From Amphibalanus amphitrite (lineage: Eukaryota > Arthropoda > Thecostraca > Balanomorpha > Balanidae): a DNA stretch of 64,000 bases. Location: assembly GCF_019059575.1 (NCBI RefSeq), contig NW_024881504.1, positions 2,356,001 through 2,420,000 of the forward strand. The letters run 5' to 3'. Shown here piece after piece: positions 11,386-22,629 of this stretch (its first letter is position 1; each line of letters begins with the position of its first letter). Both the position numbers and the translations under genes were made by a program. A model generated the notes under the pieces. It was not told the DNA's origin, made no database searches, and was given only the letters and a program-made list of their open reading frames with translations.

Positions 11386-12231
11386 GAACCCTTGGTTTTT
11401 CGCGAATAATTCGCGTAAAAAGCGGCCAGTCGCAACGAAACTTTCAGTACCCTCGCGATAACTACTTTTACAGTTAACCTGAAAATTTCATGACCCTGAC
11501 CTTAATGATCTTTGACCTGTGACCTTCTTTCGAGACCATGTTTGACCGGAATCGCGATTCAGCGTATGTCGGCTCGCATTAGCCGCGGGTTTGCAGTCTT
11601 TTCTTGGTTTAAAGCGCTCAAACATGGGATATTATGTTGCTCCCATGCATTAGGGTGGGTGTCAAGGTCACCAGAAGGTCAGGTAAGGTCATTGACCTTT
11701 AATGACCTTGGTTCATTTTTTCGAGTTTTACATGTTTCTAGGCTAGTTTTTGGAGCTGAATTCGAATCTAGCAACCATTTGAACATTTACTATGTAGCTT
11801 TGGTGCCTTCGTAACATGTTACAAAGCTGTCAGAGGCGGTTGCCACCTACTGCAAATACCCGGCAAAACCCTTACTGGTTGACCTGACCTGACCCGACCT
11901 GACCTGGCCTAAATTTATGAAGACATCATCTATGATCGTAAATAACGTTATATTCGTGATCAGCACCCACAAAACCCCATAGCAGCCACACTTAACGACG
12001 TTCTAACAGGTCCCGATTTTCCCGACTTTTGGGTCATTGACCTGACCTGGAATGTCAACCGATGATCTAGGACCTTACAATTGGGTATCATCAGCTTCCT
12101 CTTGTCACGGGCAACACGCTCGTTTTTTTCCGCGAAGCTCTAGCTCGATCAGGGGCGAAACGGCTGAGGGGTCCAACGGACCCCTTCTATACGTTCGCGG
12201 CTGGAAAAACACCACTAGGGGCGAGGGTTAA
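11386..12231 (+). mobile_element. TTAA element, subfamily F3, 5'-truncated
   Basis: Starts within the post-hairpin segment (GGTTTTTCGCGAATAA near 11393) shared with 16072 and 56598, so the left terminus is missing. The right end has the word GGTCCAACGGACC near 12172-12184, then GGGGCGAGGG and TTAA at 12228-12231. It contains TGACCT/AGGTCA arrays (11500-11520, 11670-11710, 11880-11905). Confidence 0.7.
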
Positions 12232-12564
12232 GCCAAATGTGAGGGCTTATTTCAGAAAGACCGCTAAAAGAGCAATTGAATGCACTTTCCCGCGACGATG
12301 TAGCTCTATTGGTCCCCGAGGTAAGGGCCGGTTTTCGAGAAATGTTGATATATGCAACATTTTACCTTTGATGACCTCTGGTGACGTGACCTTTGACCTG
12401 ACCTAGAAATGACTAATTACTCCATCTGGAATTTCGGGCGCTCTTTCGAATGCCACTTACTACATGTCGATATGTGGCCCAAGAGCCTAGTTAGAAGGGG
12501 AGTGTTCAATCAACATCTCCCGGCCCGGCGCGTTTGACGCCGAGCACCGGTCCGGCGCGGGTTG
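12232..12564 (+). mobile_element. 3' fragment of an F1 TTAA element
   Basis: Matches the last third of the 6438-7627 copy (the CGCTTTTCCGCG..TGTAGCTCTATTGG region) and ends GGCGCGGG then TTGA at 12561-12564. It starts directly at the TTAA of the preceding F3 element. The terminal hairpin word is degraded. It is more diverged than the other F1 copies. Confidence 0.6.
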
Positions 12565-13479
12565 ATGTTTGGCTGCTACATCCAAAGTCGCAAAAAGTCG
12601 CAAAAAATGACGGTTGGATCTTGTAGTGCAATGAATCATTGACATGTAGCGAGATTTTCGAAGCGGTACTCCGCGGTACTTTTTTTTAAAGTCTATTTGT
12701 GTGTGACATCAATTATGTGAAATTATATTTTCGTCTTTAAATCTTTGCGGTGCCGATACATCATAACCAAGTAAGAGTTCGCCATTTTCATGTGGTTATG
12801 TGTGTTCTGCAGACCCGGAGCTATCGTTTGATGTATATAAATGTGGAATTCCTCCTCAAATTGTGATTGTTTTCGCGGATCAAAGATACGTTGTCGAAGA
12901 GTGCGGGGAACGAGTTCGGTCCAAACGATTCCGAAGTTCGTGTTTAAGCTGAGTTTTCGCCATGAAATAGCAATTGTGTTGGAAAACAAAGACCACAGCA
13001 ATGTAGTATGATCATTTTTGAATAAATTGGTATAGGTTTCATTGCACATCTACAAAGTTCGATTTTTTACCCATGTCGTGCTAGACCTGGCGATCGGCCC
13101 AGTGTGCGGCGGCCGGCCGGCCCGCCCCGCGGCGCTGAGGGGAGACAGCCTCCCACACTCAAAGCTCACACTACACTGACATAAGCAGCTTCAAAATAAA
13201 GTTAAAGAAATTACCTGAACAATGTAGTTTATTTCGTTGAAATCAAACAAGTACATCCAAATTTACAGCCCATCAAAAATATAAAGATACCATATTTTTC
13301 AAAAATATAATGATCTATATTTAGGAGACCTGTGGTCAGAATGTGCAAAAAAAACATCAACGTAATGTCCGAAGCGACAAAGGAACGCGTTGACAAATTT
13401 ATAATGTAATCGCTGATGGTAAGGTGAAAAACTGCCGATTTTTGAGAGATTTGACGTGGAATGTCCCTGTTCCGGCGCA
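12565..13479. other. Unassigned interval
   Basis: AT-rich apart from a GC block at 13100-13145. No motif in the short open frames (for example 12723-13049 minus). Confidence 0.4.
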
Positions 13480-14111
13480 GGGAACGATCTCCAACTATCT
13501 TAAGCACACAGAATCGTGATTTGATGCACTCCTTGCAAGGTTAGTTGCGTCACTTTTGCAATGTTCACCTAGCGTGACGTCATTTATGACATCATCAAGG
13601 TCATATTAGTTTTTTGTTAATAATTCCCGATCAAATTGAGCTAGCGAGTCGGAAAAGTCACCAATGGAATTAGGAAGACCTGCCGAATCGAATGATTTGC
13701 CATATCACCTCCTTCGACAAACTTCGTGACCTGGTGGCGCTGACCTGACCGTGACCCGAGGTCAACGCCCTACGTTGACCTCACCCAAACAAAAAGTATA
13801 TCATTCGACGCGTCTGAGCAAGGCGAACACGATACTGCCAAAATCGCGGCTCTGCAGCCGTTTTTTGCGATGTTATTCACCAAAAACCGAACCGTACCTT
13901 GGAGCACTTGACTTAACCTCAGAGGTCACCGGTTGACCTAGGACCTTAAAATCGGGTATCAATCTCTGCGCCTTGAAACGGCGCACACGCTCGTTCCTTC
14001 TGCGACGCGCTAGCTCCACCAGGGGCGAAACGGCGAGGGGGGGGGTCGTACCCGCCCCCCCCCCCTCGGCCGGCGTGCATGTAGAAAACCTATAGGTCCG
14101 TCGAGGGTTAA
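13480..14111 (+). mobile_element. TTAA element, subfamily F4, 3' part
   Basis: The inverse of the first half of the complete minus-strand copy at 43589-44627 (shared landmarks: TCAAATCACGATT, the GTTGACCT region and GGGGCGAAACGGCGAGG). Word GTCGTACCCGC between G and C runs near 14046-14056. It ends GGTCCGTCGAGGG then TTAA at 14108-14111. The left boundary is approximate. Confidence 0.7.
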
Positions 14112-14591
14112 GCGACGTTCGATTTTCTTAGGTTTAGTTTTTGCCCGTTTCGCTGGCTAAATCGCGCATGTTTGAAAAAAAAATGTACTTCGAGCCAAAC
14201 ACCTTTGAAAAAAGAACTTTAGATGCTGTAGACAGTTGCATGATACTCTAATTACAATTTCAATAATTAGCTAAAAAGAATGCATCACTTTTCATTGCGC
14301 ATTGAAACAGTGAAAATCGCCATGCCTATTGTGTGTGCGATAACTAAGTCTCAACACATGTATCCTTCTAAAAGTAATACATATTATCGCTCTTCCTCAC
14401 CATAACATAAATTGCATTGGTTTAATTGGTTAGTGAGACGTATCCATTATATGACACTTTTTACGTCGTAGTTCGTACTTTTACCAATTCAAATTACTTT
14501 CCACATACGGTCATGACTCTATACCATTACTCGGTGTTCGCCATTCGCTGAGCTCGTATATCATCGGCCTGTCCGTGCTGCCGCTGCTCAC
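14112..14591. other. Unassigned; downstream intron or flank of the candidate host gene
   Basis: AT-rich, no element ends seen. If the exon at 14592-14849 is real, the minus-strand intron begins here with GTGAGC at 14586-14591. Confidence 0.35.
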
Positions 14592-14849
14592 CGTATATCT
14601 CCAGTCGTCCGACCGTCTGTCCCAGGTCAGCCAGGTGACTGATGGTGTCGGCAGTCACCCCCTGGAGCGACACTGACAGACCATCATCCTCGTCCCATCC
14701 CGGCCACCTCGGCTCCGTCACCTCCGGCCCTGTCGGACAGAGCTGTGTCAGCTGACTGCAGTCGGACACAGCTGCCGCCAGCTCCCCGCTGCACCACTGA
14801 CACCAGAGTGTCAGACACTGACACAGCCAGCACTGACACAGCCGAGCCG
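14592..14849 (-). CDS. Candidate internal exon of an unidentified host gene (exon B)
   Basis: On the minus strand an acceptor (a C-rich tract, then CCCCAG) precedes 14849, and a consensus donor, G|GTGAGC, follows 14592. The 258-nt exon is open in the frame fixed by the exon at 15310-15471: that exon ends in phase 1 and this one starts with the two bases needed to complete the codon. The product begins Cys/Trp-rich (ARLCQCWLCQCL), then becomes acidic and leucine-rich, ending ISHLADLGQTVGRLEIY. The ending is reminiscent of a leucine-rich repeat, but I do not recognise the family. Codon use is GC-rich, unlike the AT-rich flanks. Function unknown. Confidence 0.45.
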
Positions 14850-15309
14850 CTGGGGCCGGGGGGGGTGTGTGTTTTTTAACACCAAATGTCATTGCAAATA
14901 ACTATGTGAATATCGACGACATGGGAATATGCGACATAGTTATTCAAAGCAAATTCGTAAGGACACGTACTACGCTTCGGCATGGTAAAATTCTATAACC
15001 AGAAACAAGCATAAAAGCAGATCAAATAGGTCGATTGAATCTATTTATATCATTCACAGCATGGTTTCAATGGAAACATTCCTCATTGGAATGATTGCTC
15101 ACTAATAACCCATGCATGCACCAAATTCACGCACTACCTATAGATATTCAAGTGCATGAATTGCAGCCCTTTCACCATATCATATTCACAAAGAACGCAA
15201 CAGGATGCTGGCTGAATCCGAGCGGTTCGTCTATTTGCCGTCTTCCTGTCCATTTGTATATGCACTGTCCATGAAACCGGCATTACGTGTGTGATCCGTG
15301 GTATCTCAC

Positions 15310-15471
15310 CTCTGACATTGAGGTGATTAAGGCCCTCCAGGAGCTGCCCCTTCAGTCGCGGGAGGTCGGCGGCGGAAACTGACATCCGCTCCACAGTCTC
15401 CCGTGAGCTCCGCAGCTCCGCCATCTCGATGGTACCGACTCCGGCCGGAAGGATGACAGTGTTTGGGTCCA
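15310..15471 (-). CDS. Candidate internal exon of the same host gene (exon A)
   Basis: Minus-strand exon of 162 nt. The acceptor is a T-rich run ending AAAG before 15471; the donor is a strong AGAG|GTGAGA at 15304-15309. The frame is open throughout and reads as an ordinary globular protein (contains LPRLKGQLLEGLNHLNVR). It ends in phase 1, compatible with exon B about 460 nt downstream. I find no named domain. Further exons should lie upstream on the minus strand, that is at higher coordinates, where transposons now dominate. Confidence 0.45.
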
Positions 15472-15474
15472 CTT

Positions 15475-16021
15475 TGATGATTGAAAAAGCTGGAATATTA
15501 AACGGTATTCATTGACGCAGGGCCTCGTCTAAGGAATTTTCACTGTGGGGGCCAGAGACTGAAGGAGCCAAACCGGGTACCCCCAATTCCTGTTTTCTCA
15601 CCGGATTAAGACCACTTATTTTTCATCACAGCCCTGGCACCATGAATATTTTATTTTAACTAAAAAATAGTTGGCCGTCCGACCCATGCTTTTATATTAG
15701 TTTGTAGCCACCTCATATTGCCCCATCAGACAGTAATAATCACACTTCTCGGTGTTGAGCGTTTGTTTGAGTGGCATTGCCTCGTCTAAGGAATTTGCAT
15801 GCCGAGCCAGTTATGTCGATGGCCAGCACGCTAGGATTTTTTTTTTTTTGCGAACTACATTGGTCTCTGATGGGCCCCGCCGACTTCTGAGCCCTCGATA
15901 CCGAGCTCTGAGGGCTAATGCCAGCTTGGACCCACGTCGGCATCTTTGATAGCCCTATAGCATCTATGGCATCTATGTATGGTAGCATCTATGGTAGTAT
16001 GGCATATGATCCATACCAGGC
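15475..16021. other. Unassigned interval
   Basis: The phrase CCTCGTCTAAGGAATTT occurs twice (about 15525 and 15780), flanking about 250 bp. A poly-T run is at 15839-15849. A short ATCTATGG repeat is at 15960-16005. No gene. Confidence 0.4.
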
Positions 16022-16604
16022 TTAAACCCTCGCATGTGTAGGGGGGGAGGGGTCGGATGGATCCCCCCATGGTTTTTCGCGAATAACTCGCGTAAAAAGC
16101 GGCCGATCGCGACGAAACTTTCAGTACCTTCGAATTAATCAACTTTACACCTACCCTGAAAATTTCATGACCCTGACCCAAATGACCGTTGACCTGTGAC
16201 CTCTTTTCCGAGACCATGTTTGGCCGGAATCGCAATTCCGCGTATGTCGGCTCGCATTAGCCGCGCGTTTGCAAGCTTTTCGTGGTTTCAAACGTTCAAA
16301 CATGTCATTTGATGTTGCTCCCATGCATTAGGGTGGGTTTCAAGGTCACTTGAAGGTCAGGTCAGGTCATTGACCTTTGGTGACCTCGGGTGACCTCAGT
16401 TCACTTTTTCGAGTTTTACATGCTTCTAGGCTAGTTTTTGGAGCTGAATTCGAATTTAGCAAACATTTGAACATTTACGAAGTAGTTTTGGTGCCTTCGT
16501 AACATGTTACGAAGCTGTCAGAGGCGGTCGACACGTACTACGAATACCCGTCACGACGCCTACTTGTTGACCTGACCTGACCTGACCCGACCTGGTCTAA
16601 ATGC
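16022..16604 (+). mobile_element. TTAA element, subfamily F3, left part interrupted by F1
   Basis: Starts TTAAACCCTCGC, with the word near GTCGGATGGATCC (16050-16065) and then TTTTTCGCGAATAACTCGC as in other F3 copies. It is interrupted at 16605 by an F1 element. About 40 bp of F3 sequence resume after 20866 (GACATTATCTGTGATC), matching 21241-21262, so the insertion site is inside the F3 body. Confidence 0.8.
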
Positions 16605-17904
16605 TTAACCCGCGCCCTGCTGGGGGGGGTGTTTGAACACCCCCCCTTGTGGTTTTTCGCGAATATCTCAAAAACGGCGGCGCGGAGCGCCGCCGTTTTT
16701 GGTACACCTTATCATACATCAATTCTACACATGTTGTGAAAATTTCAGACCAAGGTCATTCAAGGTCAGGTCACCAGGTCACTTGAAGTGACCTCACCTC
16801 ATAAAAAGTTTCAATGTCTGTCATAGCTACACCGAGTGACCGATCGCTTTGAAACTTTCAGCGATTGCTAAAAGCAATAGTATGTACAAAATGTATATCT
16901 CAGAATTTTGATATCGATGACCTAAGGTCAGGTCAATTTTGCGACCTCCCCATTATAAGTCAATGGGAGAAAATTGAAATGCGCCTCTTTTGGACGAAAG
17001 ACATTATAAACACTCCCAAACACCGAATTACAAGTGGTTTAGACACACAGAACATGAAAATGGTGTCCGTGACCCTTGTTTATGCCCTGAGGTCATCTTA
17101 GGTCACGAATGGTATCTAACAGTTTTTCGCAAATAACTTTTGATAGAGGCATGCTAGAGCGATGAAAATGCCTTAGATGTGTTCAGCTCGACGATACGGA
17201 TCGACTGATATGCAACATGACCCTTTCCGGTCAGGTCATGACCTTGACCTGAGGTCAAATTTTCAAGTTGACCTTTCAAGGTCAAGTTACAGTTCATTCG
17301 ATGCGTCTTGACGAGAGGAACACGATGCCGGTAAAAGTAAGCTCGTGCAAGGCTTGGGTCAAAAGTTATTGCAGAAAAACTATTTCCGAAAAAATCGGCT
17401 ATTTTTGCAGTTTTTGCCCCCTGCAGGCAAAACCGTTGATGTTAGGTCAAATCTGAGAGAATTACTCAGAAAGGGCGTTAATAGGGCTATCGAATGCGCT
17501 TTTCCGCGGCGCTGTAGCTCTATTGGTTCCCGAGTTATGCGTTGGCTTCTTGGAAATTTTCGACATTCGACCTGGAAATCGGCGAAATTTTGCCTTCTAT
17601 GACCTCTGGTGACCTGACCTTTGACCTGACCAAAAAATTGACCGAAGTGATTTCGTCATTATTTTTGACGCTCTTTCGAACGCCGCCTTCTGCGTATCGC
17701 TACGTGGCCCAGGAGCCGAGTTACAAGGGGGGGTGTTCAAACACCCCCCCCCCCAGCAGGGCGTGGAAATCATGTGCGTGAAGTTGGCGTCGGATTCGGA
17801 TTCGTATTCAGCGTCGAGTACCGAATCACTTGAAAACGTCATATCTGGTCAATTCGGGGACGGGGAGCACGAATATGACATTAATTTTGCCCTAGCAGGT
17901 ATCC

Positions 17905-19330
17905 CTTATCCCTTAATCGTCCCTTAAACGACGGGGCGCGCCAAAAGTGCCTCAGGGGCTCTTCCGATCACGAAAATAATGGTCCCAGGCGATTCCCCGG
18001 GTCGATATCTAGCCGCACCACCACTAACTTCACACGTGCCTCATATCCCTTATCCCTTAATCGTCCCTTAAATGACGGGGCGCGCCAAAAGTGCCTCAGG
18101 GGTTCTTCCGATCGCGAAAATAATGGTCCCAGGCAATTCCCCGGGTCGATATCTAGCCGCACCACCACTAACTTCACACGTGCCTCATATCCCTCATCCC
18201 TTAATCGTCCCTTAAACGACGGGGCGCGCAAAAAGTGCCTCAGGGGTTCTTCTGATCGCGAAAATAATGGTCCCAGGCGATTCCCCGGGTCGATATCTAG
18301 CCGCACCACCACTAACTTCACACGTGCCTCATATCCCTTATCCCTTAATCGTCCCTTAAACGACGGGGCGCGCCAAAAGTGCCTCAGGGGTTCTTCCGAT
18401 CGCGAAAAGAATGGTCCCAGGCGATTCCCCGGGTCGATATCTAGCCGCACCACCACTAACTTCACACGTGCCTCATATCCCTTATCCCTTAATCGTCCCT
18501 TAAATGACGGGGCGCGCCAAAAGTGCCTCAGGGGTTCTTCCGATCGCGAAAATAATGGTCCCAGGCAATTCCCCGGGTCGATATCTAGCCGCACCACCAC
18601 TAACTTCACACGTGCCTCACATCCCTCATCCCTTAATCGTCCCTTAAACGACGGGGCGCGCCAAAAGTGCCTCAGGGGTTCTTCCGATCGCGAAAAGAAT
18701 GGTCCCAGGCGATTCCCCGGGTCGATATCTAGCCGCACCACCACTAACTTCACACGTGCCTCATATCCCTCATCCCTTAATCGTCCCTTAAATGACGGGG
18801 CGCGCAAAAAGTGCCTCAGGGGTTCTTCTGATCGCGAAAATAATGGTCCCAGGCGATTCCCGGGTCGATATCTAGCCGCACCACCACTAACTTCACACGT
18901 GCCTCATATCCCTTATCCCTTAATCGTCCCTTAAACGACGGGGCGCGCCAAAAGTGCCTCAGGGGCTCTTCCGATCGCGAAAAGAATGGTCCCAGGCGAT
19001 TCCCCGGGTCGATATCTAGCCGCACCACCACTAATTTCACACGTGCCTCATATCCCTTATCCCTTAATCGTCCCTTAAATGACGGGGCGCGCCAAAAGTG
19101 CCTCAGGGGTTCTTCCGATCGCGAAAATAATGGTCCCAGGCAATTCCCCGGGTCGATATCTAGCCGCACCACCACTAACTTCACACGTGCCTCACATCCC
19201 TCATCCCTTAATCGTCCCTTAATCGACGGGGCGCGCCAAAAGTGCCTCAGGGGTTCTTCTGATCGCGAAAATAATGGTCCCAGGCGATTCCCCGGGTCGA
19301 TATCTAGCCGCACCACCACTAACTTCACTA
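17905..19330 (-). repeat. Left arm: ten 144-bp tandem repeats
   Basis: GTCGATATC recurs at 18001 and then every 144 bp to 19296. One copy lacks a C (near 18859), which shifts the period by one and breaks the frame. Because 144 is 48 codons, the minus strand stays open (17968-18807 and 18816-19328), reading a 48-residue unit RAPSFKGRLRDEGYEARVKL.... Copies alternate in a few diagnostic bases (AATAATGG or AAGAATGG, GCAATTCC or GCGATTCC). No start context or known domain; coding status is unproven. Confidence 0.9.
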
Positions 19331-20704
19331 ACTAGCGATCAGAAGAACCCCTGAGGCACTTTTGGCGCGCCCCGTCATTTAAGGGACGATTAAGGGATAA
19401 GGGATATGAGGCACGTGCGAAGTTAGTAGTGGTGCGGCTAGATATCGACCCGGGGAATCGCTTGGGACCATTCTTTTCGCGATCGGAAGAACCCCTGAGG
19501 CACTTTTGGCGCGCCCCGTCATTTAAGGGACGATTAAGGGATGAGGGATGTGAGGCACGTGTGAAGTTAGTGGTGGTGCGGCTAGATATCGACCCGGGGA
19601 ATTGCCTGGGACCATTATTTTCGCGATCGGAAGAACCCCTGAGGCACTTTTGGCGCGCCCCGTCATTTAAGGGACGATTAAGGGATAAGGGATATGAGGC
19701 ACGTGTGAAGTTAGTGGTGGTGCGGCTAGATATCGACCCGGGGAATCGCCTGGGACCATTATTTTCGCGATCAGAAGAACCCCTGAGGCACTTTTGGCGC
19801 GCCCCGTCATTTAAGGGACGATTAAGGGATAAGGGATATGAGGCACGTGTGAAGTTAGTGGTGGTGCGGCTAGATATCGACCCGGGGAATCGCCTGGGAC
19901 CATTCTTTTCGCGATCGGAAGAACCCCTGAGGCACTTTTGGCGCGCCCCGTCATTTAAGGGACGATTAAGGGATGAGGGATATGAGGCACGTGTGAAGTT
20001 AGTGGTGGTGCGGCTAGATATCGACCCGGGGAATCGCCTGGGACCATTATTTTCGCGATCAGAAGAACCCCTGAGGCACTTTTGGCGCGCCCCGTCGTTT
20101 AAGGGACGATTAAGGGATGAGGGATATGAGGCACGTGTGAAGTTAGTGGTGGTGCGGCTAGATATCGACCCGGGGAATCGCCTGGGACCATTATTTTCGC
20201 GATCAGAAGAACCCCTGAGGCACTTTTTGCGCGCCCCGTCATTTAAGGGACGATTAAGGGATGAGGGATATGAGGCACGTGTGAAGTTAGTGGTGGTGCG
20301 GCTAGATATCGACCCGGGGAATCGCCTGGGACCATTATTTTCGCGATCAGAAGAACCCCTGAGGCACTTTTGGCGCGCCCCGTCGTTTAAGGGACGATTA
20401 AGGGATGAGGGATGTGAGGCACGTGTGAAGTTAGTGGTGGTGCGGCTAGATATCGACCCGGGGAATTGCCTGGGACCATTATTTTCGCGATCGGAAGAAC
20501 CCCTGAGGCACTTTTGGCGCGCCCCGTCATTTAAGGGACGATTAAGGGATAAGGGATATGAGGCACGTGTGAAGTTAGTGGTGGTGCGGCTAGATATCGA
20601 CCCGGGGAATCGCCTGGGACCATTATTTTCGCGATCGGAAGAGCCCCTGAGGCACTTTTGGCGCGCCCCGTCATTTAAGGGACGATTAAGGGATAAGGGA
20701 TACC
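19331..20704 (+). repeat. Right arm: nine 144-bp tandem repeats, inverted
   Basis: The inverse of the left arm. GATATCGACC recurs from 19441 to 20593 at exactly 144-bp spacing. The plus strand is open from 19429 to 20721 with the same 48-residue unit. The centre of symmetry, near 19325-19345, joins the arms with almost no spacer (CTAACTTCACTAACTAGCG). Confidence 0.9.
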
Positions 20705-20904
20705 TGCTAGGGCAAAATTAATGTCATATTCGTGCTCCCCGTCCCCGAATTGACCAGATATGACGTTTTCAAGTGATTCGGTACTCGACGCTGAATACGA
20801 ATCCGAATCCGACGCCAACATCACGCACATGTGGAAATCCAGGACCCCCAGCAGGGCGCGGGTTAAAGACATTATCTGTGATCAAAACTAACACGAAAGA
20901 AATC

Positions 20905-21557
20905 AAAAAAACGCGTTTGCAAGCTTTTCGTGGTTTCAAACGTTCAAACATGTGATTTGATGCTGCCCCCATGCATTAGGGTGGGTGTCAAGGTCACCTG
21001 AAGGTCAGGTAAGGTCATTGACCTTTGGTGACCTCGGTTCACTTTTTCGAGTTTTACATGTTTCTAGGCTAGTTTTTGGAGCTGGATTCGAATTTAGCAA
21101 CCATTTGAACATTTACGAAGTAGTTTTGTGCCTTCGTAAAATGTTACGAAGCTGTCAGAGGCGGATGAGAGGTACTACGAATACCCGTCACGACCCCTAC
21201 CGGTTGACCTGACCTGACCTTACCCAACCTGGTCTAAACGCTTCACGACATCATCTATGATTAAAACTTACACGATATTCGTGATCAGCACCCCGGAAAA
21301 CCACTTAGCAGCCACACTTTACGACTTTCTAACAGGTCCCGATATTCCCGATTTTTGGGTCATTGACCTGACCTGGAAGGTCAACCTATGACCTAGGACC
21401 TTAAAATTGGGTATCATTAGCTTCCTCTCGTGACGTACAACACGCTCGTTTTTTCCGCGAAGCTCTAGCTCCATCAGGGGCCAAACGCGAGGGGGGGTCG
21501 TACCAACCCCCCTTGTGCCGTCGAAGGACTCAAATGGCCTGTGCCGGCGAGGGTTAA
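20905..21557 (+). mobile_element. TTAA element, subfamily F3, 5'-truncated
   Basis: Begins near GCGTTTGCAAGCTTTTCG (as at 16265) and runs to the F3 right end: the region near GGGGGGTCGTACCAACCCC (about 21491-21512), then GGCGAGGG and TTAA at 21554-21557. That TTAA is shared with the next element. Confidence 0.75.
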
Positions 21558-22565
21558 CCCGCGCACCGACGGGGGGGGGGCGGTTATCCGCCCCCCCCCC
21601 CCTGAGGTTTTTCGTGAATAGCGGGAAAACCGCGGCGCGTAGCGCCGCGAAATTTGATATGACTATTCTCTCATCAATTTTACACATGGTGTGCAAGTTT
21701 GAACCTCCTAACTTTTAAGGTCAGGTCACCAGGTCACTTCGAATGACCCAACCTCAAGTCACCTGTTTGCAACTTTGTCCCCGTGTCAGAGCTACAGTAG
21801 ATGGCGGAGGCCTTTGAAAGTCGCAGGATGTTATTAGGTCATTGGTAGCTACAATTTGTATATCTCGGAGTTTTGATATCGATGACCTAAGGTCAGGTCA
21901 ATTTCTCAACCTCCCCATTATAAGTCAATGGGGAAAAATCAACTCCCTGTTTTTCCCACTAAAACGCGTCGGAATGGCGCCATATACCATACATGACTTC
22001 ATATACGATCAACCCTCCCTACCTTGAGGCCTGTTTTGCTGTTGGGCAGCTGTAAGGTCATGTGACGTCATCAAAGGTCACCAAAGGTTTTTTGCCAATA
22101 ACTCCTTACAGGAACAAGACACAGCCGCGTGGATGGTCTCATTGTGTTCAGCTCGTCAAGGCGCATCGAATGATATACATGATGACCTCGAGGTCACGTG
22201 ACCTAAGGTCAACCTTTGCCCTTGACCTTTCGAGGTCAACATATATATGATTCGACGCGGATTGACGAGAGGATCACGATGATGCCCTTAGTTTATTCCT
22301 AGCTTGGCTAATTCGAAAGTTTTTCGAGAAAGACTCTCACCATATCTAGCGCCGCCATTTTGACTTTTTTGACCCCTGTGACGTCATCTTTGACCTGACC
22401 CGAAAATGACCTTTGTAAAAATTGTAGACCTTGTCCGTGCGTACCCCATGCCGTTTACCGCTTGTCGCTATCTTGCTTCGTTCTCGAGATCTCAGGGGGG
22501 GTGGTATGACCGCCCCCCCCCGTCGGTTCTAAGTTGGCGCGGACCCCCGTCGGTGCGCGGGTTAA
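21554..22565 (+). mobile_element. TTAA element, subfamily F5 (word CGGATATCCG), full copy
   Basis: TTAA then CCCGCGCACCGACGG; right end CCGTCGGTGCGCGGG then TTAA at 22562-22565. The left word is CGGTTATCCG (about 21581-21590); the right word is the degraded mirror GGTATGACC. A second hairpin, CGGCGCGTAGCGCCG, lies near 21632-21648. Rich in AGGTCA/TGACCT (21719-21760, 21890-21900, 22175-22235), including AGGTCACGTGACCT-type inverted pairs near 22191-22206. About 1.0 kb, no transposase. Confidence 0.88.
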
Positions 22566-22629
22566 GCTGATCCTCAAGTACCTATGTGTTTGTCTCTTCC
22601 TTATTGTCGTTTGATAAATTCCATTTATC

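Larger units (their letters stand above)
17772..20830. mobile_element. 3.06-kb palindromic foldback element with 9-bp target duplication
   Basis: Begins ATGTGCGTGAAGTTGGCG and ends with the inverse (CGCCAACATCACGCACAT). Flanked by a 9-bp direct repeat, GTGGAAATC, at 17763-17771 and 20831-20839; the uninterrupted sequence is seen in the sister F1 copy near 7592-7602. Nearly the whole length is one inverted repeat: unique arms of about 130 bp outside, then 144-bp tandem repeats. A 9-bp duplication with very long inverted repeats fits Mutator-like (MULE) or foldback elements. No transposase is encoded. Confidence 0.85.
16605..20866 (+). mobile_element. TTAA element, subfamily F1, carrying a palindromic insert
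   Basis: TTAA at 16605-16608 then CCCGCGCCCTGCTGG; right end CAGCAGGGCGCGGG then TTAA at 20863-20866. Word TGTTTGAACA near 16632 and its mirror near 17733. Without the insert at 17772-20839 it is nearly the same as 6438-7627. It inserted into an F3 element and was later itself hit by the foldback element. Confidence 0.9.

Noticed and set aside
10684-11477. GC-rich overlapping frames as a host gene
   Set aside because: Up to six frames are open at once, with no splice pattern or domain, as expected for GC-rich noncoding DNA.
17905-20704. CRISPR-like regularly spaced repeats
   Set aside because: The 144-bp units are contiguous with no unique spacers, and the genome is eukaryotic.
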